Source: Rubritepida sp.
Lineage (GTDB): Bacteria > Pseudomonadota > Alphaproteobacteria > Acetobacterales > Acetobacteraceae
Length of the DNA stretch: 6,768 nucleotides
Assembly (NCBI GenBank): GCA_014376425.1
Contig: JACMRO010000011.1
Coordinates: 1 to 6,768, forward strand
Direction of reading: 5' to 3'
Positions 1-5,431 of this stretch are shown in pieces. The translations under genes were made by a program, and so were the position numbers. Numbering within the stretch: position 1 is the first letter of the stretch; each line of letters begins with the position of its first letter. The notes below the pieces were generated by a model. It was given only the letters and a program-made list of their open reading frames with translations, did not search any database and was not told where the DNA came from.

Positions 1-147
1 CATGCACGGCGCCGGCCTGCGACGCTGCATCGGTGGCACCGACATGACGTGGCACTCGCTGGGACAATCTCGCCTCCACGGGGCCGCGATCCTCGACATT
101 CCCCGAAAGGTCATGTTCAACCGTGGATAGTGGCTAACGCAAGCGGT

Positions 148-789
148 TCAGTCGGGCCCGAGGAATGGGTTGGAGCGCCGCTCGGTGCCGAAATCGCTGC
201 CGGGCCCATGACCGCAAAGGAAACGCATGTCGTCGCCCAGCGGCATCAACTTGTTGTGTATGGCATCTAATAGGGCTGCATGGTCGCCGTATGGGAAATC
301 GGTCCGGCCGATGCTGCCGCGGAACAGCACGTCGCCCACGATGGCGAGCTTCAGCGCCGTGCTGACGAAGACCACATGGCCCGGCGCATGGCCCGGGCAG
401 TGCAGCACGGCGAACTCGTCGCCGCCGATGCGCACCGTGTCGCCCTCCGCCAGCCAGCGGTCAGGCACCAGGTCACGCGCCGGCGGCAGGCCGTAGGCGC
501 TGGCCTGCTTCGCCAGGTTGTCGAGCAGCATCCTGTCGGCCGTATGCGGCCCCTCCACCGGCACGCCCAGCGCGGCGCGGAGTTCACCCGCGCCTCCGGC
601 ATGATCCATGTGGCCATGGGTGATCAGGATGGCCGTGACAGTGACGCCATGCTGCGCGATGGCCTGCCGGATGCGCGGCACGTCGCCGCCCGGATCCACC
701 ACCACCCCTTCCATGGTCACGTCGTCCCACAGCAACGCACAGTTCTGCTCGAAGGGGGTGACCGGGATGATCGCGGCCTTGAGGCTCAC
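148..789 (-). CDS. MBL-fold metallo-hydrolase, YcbL / glyoxalase II-like
   Basis: A 213-residue cytoplasmic hydrolase of the metallo-beta-lactamase fold. Seen: the metal-binding THGHMDH motif with H58, H60, D62 and H63; PGHAPGHV with H134; IVGDVLF with D153, the likely bridging aspartate; and CGHGPGSDFG with H194. The sequence after D153 (GSIGRTDFP) and the ending near NPFL are characteristic of the small YcbL-type branch, which lacks the C-terminal substrate-binding domain of classical glyoxalase II (about 250-260 residues). Members hydrolyse thioesters such as S-lactoylglutathione in vitro, but the true substrate here is unknown. I chose the GTG at 787-789 because homologous sequence begins there (SLKAAIIPVTPFEQN) and AGGCGAG lies 6 nt upstream. 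The open frame extends 42 codons further upstream, but that part is Arg/Ala-rich with no family character. The gene is divergent from the EamA transporter and appears monocistronic. Confidence 0.93.
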   Translation of the reverse strand: MSLKAAIIPVTPFEQNCALLWDDVTMEGVVVDPGGDVPRIRQAIAQHGVTVTAILITHGHMDHAGGAGELRAALGVPVEGPHTADRMLLDNLAKQASAYGLPPARDLVPDRWLAEGDTVRIGGDEFAVLHCPGHAPGHVVFVSTALKLAIVGDVLFRGSIGRTDFPYGDHAALLDAIHNKLMPLGDDMRFLCGHGPGSDFGTERRSNPFLGPD

Positions 790-905
790 TGCCGGCTCGC
801 CTGAGAGAAGTGCTGCGCCTTGTCGGCGCGGACCTGCAAATTGCGTCGTTGTGAGTGGCTGTGCCGCTCCACGGGTGCATCGCCCGAGGCCCGACCGACC
901 GGGGT

Positions 906-938
906 GCCGGCGCATCGCCGCGCAAGCGCGATGCCGGC
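906..938. other. Stem-loop with GCAA tetraloop in the divergent intergenic region
   Basis: The arms GCATCGC (912-918) and GCGATGC (928-934) are perfectly complementary. Inside them, after a one-base bulge (C919), GC/GC pairs close a GCAA loop (922-925), which is a GNRA-type tetraloop. Outside them, GCCG (906-909) can pair with CGGC (935-938) across a two-base bulge. The structure lies about 240 bases upstream of the EamA start and about 117 bases upstream of the MBL start. It lacks a T tract, so it is not a typical terminator. It could be a structured 5' leader element, a protein-binding inverted repeat, or a chance product of high GC. Confidence 0.4.
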
Positions 939-1138
939 GGGCCGGCTGTCGCGCCGCAAATCGGTGCTGGCCACGCCATCGCGGGAGGCGATGCGCAATG
1001 TACTTGGCGCACGCCGGGCCTGCGCGGGAGCCGCAAACAGCGTCGGTGCGGGAAGCTGCGGGCGGCGGGCAAGGGTCATGCGGGCTCCAGGGGCGGCGGG
1101 TTACGGTAGGGGCGGCTTGCCGGATGGCGCAAGCGTGC

Positions 1139-1142
1139 GAGG
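1139..1142 (+). promoter_or_regulatory. Ribosome binding site deciding the EamA start
   Basis: GAGG sits 7 nt upstream of the GTG at 1150. It supports that codon over the much longer upstream extension of the frame and over the internal ATG at 1204, which would cut into the first membrane helix. Confidence 0.55.
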
Positions 1143-1149
1143 TTGGCGC

Positions 1150-2037
1150 GTGACCGACAGCCGATCCTCAGCCGCCCCCCTCGGGTCCTCCGCCGCCGCC
1201 ATCATGGTGCTGCTCTGCCTGGTCTGGGGGCTGAACATGGTGGCGATGAAGGTGGGCATAGCTGGCATTTCACCCGCCTGGCAGGGCGCCTTGCGGTCAG
1301 CCGGCGCCGCGGCGCTGGGCTTCGCCTGGTGCGCGGCGCGCGGCATCACGCTGCGCCCGATGCTGGGTGCCTGCCTTTGGCCTGGCGTGCTGGCGGGCGT
1401 AATTTTCGGGCTGGAGTTCAGCGCGGTCTTCATCGGCGCGGGGCTTACCAGCGCGTCGCGAGCCGTGCTGTTCCTCTACGCCGCACCGTTTTTCGTGGCG
1501 ATCGGCGCGCATCTCTTCGTGCCGGGGGACCGGATGACGGCGCGCGCATCGCTCGGGCTGGTGGTGGCCTTCGCCGGCCTGGTGCTGGGGCTGGCGGGTG
1601 GCGATGGCGGCAGCATGGCGGGGGATCTGCTGTGCCTGCTGGGTGCGGCCGGCTGGGCCTGCACCACGGTGCTGATCAAGGCCACGCGCCTGCGCCACGC
1701 GCCCGCCGAATACGCCATGCTGTACCAATTGGTGGTCAGCGTGCCGGTGATGCTGGCGCTGTCCTGGGCGCTGGACGAGCCGGGGGTGTTCGCGCCCTCG
1801 CCGCTGATCTGGGCGTCGATGGCGTACCAGACGGTGGTGGTGGCCTTCGTCAGCTACATCGCCTGGTTCTGGCTGGTTAAGCGGCATGCGGCGTCGCGCC
1901 TGGCGGCGTTCAGCTTCCTGACGCCGCTATTCGGCGCCGCCTTCGGCTGGGCTCTGCTTGGCGAGCAACTGGGACCAACCTTCCTGGCCGCGCTGGCGCT
2001 GGTCAGCCTGGGCATCCTGCTGGTGAATGCGCGCTGA
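1150..2037 (+). CDS. EamA-domain DMT-family inner-membrane transporter
   Basis: A 295-residue, very hydrophobic protein with the length and duplicated layout of the drug/metabolite transporter superfamily: two EamA repeats of five helices each, about ten transmembrane segments. The first repeat opens with helix 1 (about residues 15-36), containing LVWGLN and a following MKVG. The second opens near residue 157 with GDLLCLLGAAGWA. Family signs include P113 in the helix-4 segment YAAPFFVAIG and the C-terminal half-repeat LTPLFGAAFGWALLGEQLGP, which is typical of EamA proteins. Members export amino acids, metabolites or drugs; the substrate cannot be read from the sequence. The start is the GTG at 1150, giving a short polar N-terminus before helix 1. 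The frame remains open 110 codons further upstream, but that stretch is Arg-rich and unlike the family. It is transcribed alone, divergent from the MBL hydrolase. Confidence 0.9.
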   Translation: MTDSRSSAAPLGSSAAAIMVLLCLVWGLNMVAMKVGIAGISPAWQGALRSAGAAALGFAWCAARGITLRPMLGACLWPGVLAGVIFGLEFSAVFIGAGLTSASRAVLFLYAAPFFVAIGAHLFVPGDRMTARASLGLVVAFAGLVLGLAGGDGGSMAGDLLCLLGAAGWACTTVLIKATRLRHAPAEYAMLYQLVVSVPVMLALSWALDEPGVFAPSPLIWASMAYQTVVVAFVSYIAWFWLVKRHAASRLAAFSFLTPLFGAAFGWALLGEQLGPTFLAALALVSLGILLVNAR

Positions 2038-2414
2038 ACGGGCTGGACCAAGCCCCGAGTGCCGTCATCCCGGCCCCGCCGGCAGGGCTGGCGGGCGCGC
2101 TTCACGTGCCCCAGGTCGGCATCGTTAACCCGGCGGTGGTCCGGGTCGCGTGAGTTGGCCCTCCGCACGCTGCTCAGTGCGAGGTCCGGCACCTTCTCGG
2201 TCGATGCGCTGAAGACGTGGCCGACCTCGGTGGAGCACGATCTGCGCTTCGAAGCGCCGCGCATCGCCATGTTAGGCATCGGCCGCAAGTGTCAGAAGCC
2301 CGCACCCCGCGCCTGGCGCTGCCTGGCAGAGCAATACCAGGACTTCGCCCGGTCCTTGGCCATCGCCTCGCCCTGATGTCGGGGCTGGGGGACGATGCGG
2401 CCGTGCAAAGCTCC
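2038..2414. other. Intergenic region, no gene firmly supported
   Basis: This 377-base stretch separates the 3' ends of the EamA transporter (plus) and the lytic transglycosylase (minus), so the two genes converge on it. A stem-loop lies at 2075-2095. A GTG-started plus-strand frame (2059-2376, 105 codons) crosses it. From about codon 33 to 75 its codons have the G/C-ending bias of the neighbouring genes, but the N-terminal part does not. It has no clear ribosome binding site, and I recognise no family; the tail AEQYQDFARSLA looks helical. It may be a gene remnant or a chance frame. Confidence 0.35.
2075..2095 (+). terminator. Possible stem-loop terminator after the EamA gene
   Basis: CCCGCC (2075-2080) pairs with GGCGGG (2090-2095). 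The helix continues inward through a G-U pair and two G-C pairs to an AGG loop, for nine pairs in all. It starts 38 bases after the transporter stop codon. No T tract follows, so intrinsic termination is doubtful. It may instead be a 3'-end stabilising hairpin or chance. Confidence 0.3.
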
Positions 2415-3173
2415 TCACCGTGTAAGCAGGCGTTGCGGCAGCAGCACCATGCTGCGGCCGGAAATCGAGACGGGCTGCGCGCGATAAGCGTCGAGGCCCC
2501 GGCCGGCGCCCCCCGCAATGGGGATGACCCGCGCCGCCTCGCCGCCATTCGATAGGCTGCTGACCGGGGACAGGGCGGCATGCGGTAGGGCGCGGGACGT
2601 GGCCGACAGCAGGGCCAGCACCGGCCCCGGCGGCTCGCGCTGCAGCCGCGCGATCTCCTCGGGCCAGGCGGCCAGTACGCGGGCGCGGTAGCCCTCGGCC
2701 CGTTCGGGCGTCTGGCTATGGTAGTGGCCAGCGGTGACCGCCCAGTCGCGCCTGGTCTCGTTGAGGCGAATCAGGAAGTTCGCCGCGTAGCGGGCATTGG
2801 CGACGGGGTCGAACGCTTCCTCCAGGTTGGCGAAGGCGTTGGGGTGGTGATGCAGGTTGATCTGCATGCAGCCGGTGTCGATGATCCGCACACCTCGGCC
2901 CTGCAATTCCCGTACGGCGGCAATCGCTGCCGGGGCGTCTGGGAAAAACCTGCCCTGCCCTTCCGCGTTGATGACCCAGGGCCAGGGGCCGAAGACACCG
3001 GTTTCCGGGCTGCGCCGGCCGGATTCGACCCGGCCGATGGCCTGCATGAGCCCGGCCGGAATGGCGGCCTCCCGCTCCGCCTGTGCAATCGCGGCACGGC
3101 AAAGCTGCGATGGGTTGGACCAGGCAGGGCCAGCCACCAGCAGGAGAATGAAGCCGAGGGGGCAGAAGCGCAT
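2415..3173 (-). CDS. Secreted lytic transglycosylase, SLT-domain
   Basis: A 252-residue protein predicted to cleave the MurNAc-GlcNAc bond of peptidoglycan in the periplasm. Residues 1-19 form a signal peptide (MRFCPLGFILLLVAGPAWS) with a plausible A-W-S cleavage site. The SLT-like domain covers about residues 22-165. It shows GLMQAIGRVESG with E50 as the expected catalytic acid, GPWPWVINAEGQGRFF, DTGCMQIN (102-106 region), the segment HHPNAFANLEEAFDPVANAR, and AGHYHSQTPE. The PWPW-type insertion is typical of an alphaproteobacterial SLT subgroup. C25 and C102 could form a disulfide. Residues after about 180 are low-complexity with no recognised domain. I chose the ATG at 3173 because it places the signal peptide at the N-terminus. 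A GTG 15 codons upstream (3218) also fits the frame but lacks a ribosome site; the ATG itself has only a weak one. No secretion or flagellar genes are adjacent, so a general cell-wall role is most likely. Confidence 0.88.
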   Translation of the reverse strand: MRFCPLGFILLLVAGPAWSNPSQLCRAAIAQAEREAAIPAGLMQAIGRVESGRRSPETGVFGPWPWVINAEGQGRFFPDAPAAIAAVRELQGRGVRIIDTGCMQINLHHHPNAFANLEEAFDPVANARYAANFLIRLNETRRDWAVTAGHYHSQTPERAEGYRARVLAAWPEEIARLQREPPGPVLALLSATSRALPHAALSPVSSLSNGGEAARVIPIAGGAGRGLDAYRAQPVSISGRSMVLLPQRLLTR

Positions 3174-3254
3174 GGCGCAGGCAGCGCAAGGCTCGTGCCA
3201 GCCGGCCCTGACCGCCACTTCGATGTTTTATTATGCTGCAATGCGATATTTTGC

Positions 3255-3283
3255 TTGCATACGAACGATCGGCCTTCTATCTA
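3255..3283 (+). promoter_or_regulatory. Sigma70-type promoter for the candidate sRNA
   Basis: TTGCAT (3255-3260) and TATCTA (3278-3283) are separated by exactly 17 bases. This gives a close match to the housekeeping sigma70 consensus in an otherwise GC-rich sequence. The expected transcript start is A3290 or a base beside it. The promoter lies in the AT-richer island between the divergent lytic transglycosylase and the methyltransferase operon. It points toward the hairpin and terminator that follow. Confidence 0.6.
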
Positions 3284-3289
3284 ACACCC

Positions 3290-3378
3290 AGCAGCGGGCG
3301 AGTTCGCTCTCCCGTCTGTCTTTCTTGGACGTTTCCTCCCTAAACTTGGCGGGCCCTTCGGGACCCGCCACTTTTTTT
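3290..3378 (+). ncRNA. Candidate small RNA with anti-Shine-Dalgarno CCUCCC motif
   Basis: Predicted transcript of about 89 nt, bounded by the promoter at 3255-3283 and the terminator at 3347-3378. Its 5' half folds into a hairpin at 3295-3314: four pairs, one C-U mismatch, then three pairs closing a UUCG loop (3303-3306). A mostly unpaired pyrimidine-rich linker (3315-3346) follows and contains UUUCCUCCC (3332-3340). Its CCUCC core matches the anti-SD core of 16S rRNA, so it could pair with GGAGG ribosome sites of mRNAs. Known parallels by architecture are the CCUCCUCCC-motif 'cuckoo'/CcsR sRNAs of Rhodobacter and several rhizobial alpha-r sRNA families, which act post-transcriptionally in stress or metabolic control. 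Which family, if any, this belongs to cannot be decided here. No plus-strand gene upstream needs this terminator, since the nearest ends at 2037. That favours a free-standing RNA. An alternative is that it is the leader of the methyltransferase operon. Confidence 0.62.
3347..3378 (+). terminator. Rho-independent terminator of the candidate sRNA
   Basis: Seven pairs (TGGCGGG, 3347-3353, with CCCGCCA, 3364-3370), a C-A mismatch, then two more pairs closing a TTCG loop (3357-3360). A run of seven T (3372-3378) follows after one C. This is a near-ideal intrinsic terminator on the plus strand. It ends 26 bases before the methyltransferase start codon. Confidence 0.87.
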
Positions 3379-3404
3379 GTCCGCTTTTTCGGTCAATATG
3401 CGTC

Positions 3405-4094
3405 ATGCCCGAGCAGGACACGCCCACCGAACGTAAAGCCCGGCTATTGGCCATGCTCGACGACATCGGGCTCAACCTGGATTACGACCGTCTGCAGACC
3501 ACAGGCTTTGAGCCGGACCTGCAGGGTTGGGGCGACCAGGATCCGATCTTCGACTACGTCCTGCGTCACTTCCATCCGCTGGTGGTCATCGAACTCGGTA
3601 GCTGGAAAGGCGCCTCGGCCATCCGTATGGCCGATTTGGTGCGCGACTTCTCCATTCCCGGCATCGTACTATGCGTCGATACCTGGCTGGGTTCGAACGA
3701 GAGTCTGTGGCGGGTGGCCGAGAACCGGAAGATGCTGCGGCTCCGCGACGGCTATCCAGACATGTTCGGCCAGTTCATCCGCAACGTGGTTCACACCGGC
3801 CACCAGACCCGCATCCGCCACTTGCCGATGACCTCGGGCTGCGCCGCGGGCCTGCTTGCCGCCTACGGGGTGGTGGCCGACGCGGTCTATGTCGACGCGG
3901 GTCATGACGAAGCGGAGGTGGCGGCCGACATTGCCGGCTTCTGGCCGCTGCTGAAGCCGGGCGGCATCCTGTTCGGCGATGACTACACCACCGGCTGGCC
4001 CGGCACCGTGCGCGCGGTGAACCGTTTCGTCGCCGAGCATGGGCTGAAGCTGATGGGCACCGAGGTGAAGTGGCTGGTCCGCAAGCCCGAATGA
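3405..4094 (+). CDS. Class I SAM-dependent methyltransferase
   Basis: A 229-residue soluble protein with a Rossmann-type methyltransferase fold. Seen: the SAM-binding glycine motif VIELGSWKGAS (E63, G65, G69), the acidic end of strand 2 in LCVDTWLGS (D92), and AVYVDAGHDEAEV (D164, H167), followed by LLKPGGILFGDDY (184-194). The V-D-A-G-H-x-x-x-x-V pattern and GDDY resemble the Methyltransf_24 and sugar/antibiotic O-methyltransferase groups, in which the Asp residues often bind a divalent metal. The acceptor is unknown. The ATG at 3405 is the first in frame and fits the expected N-terminal length, but no Shine-Dalgarno sequence is visible; M17 (3453) is a less likely alternative. The gene overlaps the FkbM methyltransferase by four bases, so the two are likely co-translated. 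It lies directly behind an intrinsic terminator, so its transcription must come from read-through or from a promoter overlapping that hairpin. Confidence 0.88.
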   Translation: MPEQDTPTERKARLLAMLDDIGLNLDYDRLQTTGFEPDLQGWGDQDPIFDYVLRHFHPLVVIELGSWKGASAIRMADLVRDFSIPGIVLCVDTWLGSNESLWRVAENRKMLRLRDGYPDMFGQFIRNVVHTGHQTRIRHLPMTSGCAAGLLAAYGVVADAVYVDAGHDEAEVAADIAGFWPLLKPGGILFGDDYTTGWPGTVRAVNRFVAEHGLKLMGTEVKWLVRKPE

Positions 4095-4993
4095 GGTTTT
4101 CCCTACCCTTGCGGCTGACCTTTCGCTTGCGCGGCGACAGCGTAGCGGCGCGGCTGCTGCGGCACGGCTGGTACGTGGCGCCGCCACCGCATTTCCTGTC
4201 CGAGCTGTATCGCCAGTTGCTGGAAGGCGACCCCTTCGCCGACACGCTGGAGGTGGGCGACGAAGCGGTCAGGGTGGACATGCGCAACAGCCAGTTCATC
4301 GCCGCCGACCGAGACAGCTTCCCCGACGGCTACGAGCCCGATGTGACAGCCGCCATCGAACTGCTGCTGCCCGATGACGGCGTCTTCATCGACGCCGGCG
4401 CCAACTGGGGCTGTTTCGCGCTGCAGGCGGCGCTGCGGCCGGGCTTCCACGGCGAGGTGGTGGCGATCGAACCTGCACCGCGCCCTGCCGCCGACCTCGC
4501 AGCCCTGTCGCAAGCGCTGGGCCTGCCGATCCGGCTGCTGCGCCTGGCGCTGGGTGCCACCGACGGCACGGCGCTCCTGAGCCAGCCGGCGCTGAGCGGC
4601 GGTGCGAGCCTGCTGACCGTCGAGGCCGGCACCGAGGTCGCGCTGCGCCGCCTGGACGGGCTGGACCTGCCACCACCGCATCTCATCAAGCTCGACATCG
4701 AGGGCGCCGAGCTGGCCGCGCTGCGGGGCGCCGCCGGGCTGCTGGCGCGCCATCGCCCCGCCATCGTGATGGAATGCCGCACCGATACGCCCGGCGGCGA
4801 CTGGGCGGCGCCGCTGCATCTGCTGGCCGGCCATGACTACCGGATCTTCGCGCTGAGCGCGCAGGCTGACCACGCCGCTGGCCGCTGCAACCTGACACTG
4901 ACGCCGATGCGGCCTGCCGACCGCGACGCCTTCCCCCAGCATCTCAACATCCTGGCTGTGCCCGACCTGGCACGGCTGGAGGCGCGGGCGTGA
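4091..4993 (+). CDS. FkbM-family SAM-dependent methyltransferase
   Basis: A 300-residue protein with a complete FkbM domain at about residues 95-260. Seen: VFIDAGANWGCF (D101, G103, N105, G107; SAM-binding loop), VVAIEPAP (E127, ribose-binding acid), LRRLDGLDL, and the hallmark HLIKLDIEGAELAALRGA (K200, D202, E204, G205, E207), then PAIVMEC. FkbM enzymes O-methylate polyketides such as FK506, and many bacterial members modify polysaccharides, glycolipids or glycoproteins. Residues 1-90 are outside the core domain and may help recognise the acceptor. The ATG at 4091 overlaps the upstream stop codon as ATGA, the classic translational coupling arrangement. A GTG at 4070 in the same frame, just after a GAGG, would add seven residues and is possible. 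Together with the preceding methyltransferase it suggests two successive methylations of one product, but no glycosyltransferase or synthase is in the window. Confidence 0.9.
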   Translation: MRFSLPLRLTFRLRGDSVAARLLRHGWYVAPPPHFLSELYRQLLEGDPFADTLEVGDEAVRVDMRNSQFIAADRDSFPDGYEPDVTAAIELLLPDDGVFIDAGANWGCFALQAALRPGFHGEVVAIEPAPRPAADLAALSQALGLPIRLLRLALGATDGTALLSQPALSGGASLLTVEAGTEVALRRLDGLDLPPPHLIKLDIEGAELAALRGAAGLLARHRPAIVMECRTDTPGGDWAAPLHLLAGHDYRIFALSAQADHAAGRCNLTLTPMRPADRDAFPQHLNILAVPDLARLEARA

Positions 4994-5020
4994 TCCGGCC
5001 CCGAGCCCGCGACGCGGCGC

Positions 5021-5234
5021 TGGAAGGGGGTAGCGTTGCGCATGGCTCAGCACTTTACGGCGCTGTAACTGGACAGCGGCTGGAGCGCCGCATTGGCTGC
5101 CGGGTGAGCCGGGATACCCTCTCTTAGTTGGAAGGGGGTAGCGTTACCTTGGCCCGGAATATTGCGGCGCTGGAACTGGACGGTGGCTCGGGCGCCGCAT
5201 TGACTGCCGGGTAAGCCGGGGTACCAGCTCTTAG
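5021..5234. repeat. Imperfect tandem duplication of a ~107-bp unit
   Basis: Copy 1 is 5021-5127 and copy 2 is 5129-5234. Each begins with the identical 17-mer TGGAAGGGGGTAGCGTT and ends with CTCTTAG. After the 17-mer about 20 bases differ completely. The remaining ~68 bases then align without gaps from CGGCGCTG to the end, with about ten substitutions. Within this part GCGGC/GCCGC (copy 1) and GTGGC/GCCGC (copy 2) can each form a short hairpin; the C-to-T change keeps pairing as U-G in RNA. The mosaic of conserved ends and a diverged segment is unusual for simple drift. No transposase or target-site duplication is evident. Confidence 0.75.
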
Positions 5235-5418
5235 GCTGCGGATGGCAAAACCAGGGCTCAGCACATCGTCAGCCCAGGCATGCTGGACAGTGCGATTAGG
5301 CCGGGTTTCCGCGGCTCACATCGCCCCCGGCGGCGGGCAGCTGGAAGCCGGGCAAACGACGCCGGCGCGGCTGGCCCTTGCCCTGCCGAGCGTTCTCCCG
5401 CTCAATTCAAGGCCAGCC

Positions 5419-5424
5419 GAGGAA
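5419..5424 (+). promoter_or_regulatory. Ribosome binding site of the monooxygenase
   Basis: GAGGAA lies 7 nt upstream of the ATG at 5432, the best Shine-Dalgarno match in the window. It fixes that start codon. Confidence 0.7.
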
Positions 5425-5431
5425 CGCAGCC

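Larger units (their letters stand above)
790..1149. other. Divergent intergenic region with a stem-loop, no gene supported
   Basis: This 360-base gap lies between the starts of the minus-strand MBL hydrolase and the plus-strand EamA transporter, so it should hold both promoters. Several frames stay open across it, but this is expected at such high GC, and their translations are Arg/Ala/Gly-rich without recognisable motifs. I could not pick out a convincing -35/-10 pair on either strand. The one clear structure is the stem-loop at 906-938, listed separately. Confidence 0.5.
4994..5431. other. Intergenic region with a two-copy tandem repeat
   Basis: This 438-base gap lies between the FkbM stop and the monooxygenase start. 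Its left half is occupied by the two-copy ~107-bp repeat at 5021-5234. The rest (5235-5431) is GC-rich and must contain the monooxygenase promoter, but I see no good -35/-10 pair. Short plus-strand frames cross this stretch and run out of phase into the monooxygenase; none has a recognisable product. No regulator gene is encoded here, though such monooxygenases are sometimes paired with one. Confidence 0.45.

Noticed and set aside
1..3. CAT at the left edge as a minus-strand start codon of a further gene
   Set aside because: Only one codon would be in the window and no ribosome binding site precedes it, so it cannot be supported.
790..915. Upstream extension of the MBL hydrolase by 42 codons
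   Set aside because: Family homology begins at the GTG at 789, which has a ribosome site; the added residues look like noncoding high-GC sequence.
820..1149. Upstream extension of the EamA transporter by 110 codons
   Set aside because: The extension is Arg/Ala/Gly-rich with no family resemblance. The GTG at 1150 has a GAGG site 7 nt upstream and gives the normal family length.
3222..3404. Small plus-strand peptide beginning at the ATG at 3222 through the sRNA region
   Set aside because: It has no ribosome binding site, starts upstream of the predicted promoter, and its frame passes through the terminator hairpin and T tract.
2857..3831. Long plus-strand open frame antisense to the lytic transglycosylase and running into the methyltransferase
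   Set aside because: It is a high-GC shadow. It crosses a strong terminator, overlaps two well-supported genes out of frame, and its translation has no recognisable domain.
4103..5053. Long minus-strand open frame (316 codons) opposite the FkbM methyltransferase
   Set aside because: The plus strand shows a complete FkbM domain; the antisense frame is a composition artefact rich in Gln, Arg and Gly.
5378..5408. TTGCCC and CAATTC as a promoter for the monooxygenase
   Set aside because: The spacer is 19 bases and both hexamers match the consensus poorly, so it is not distinguishable from background.
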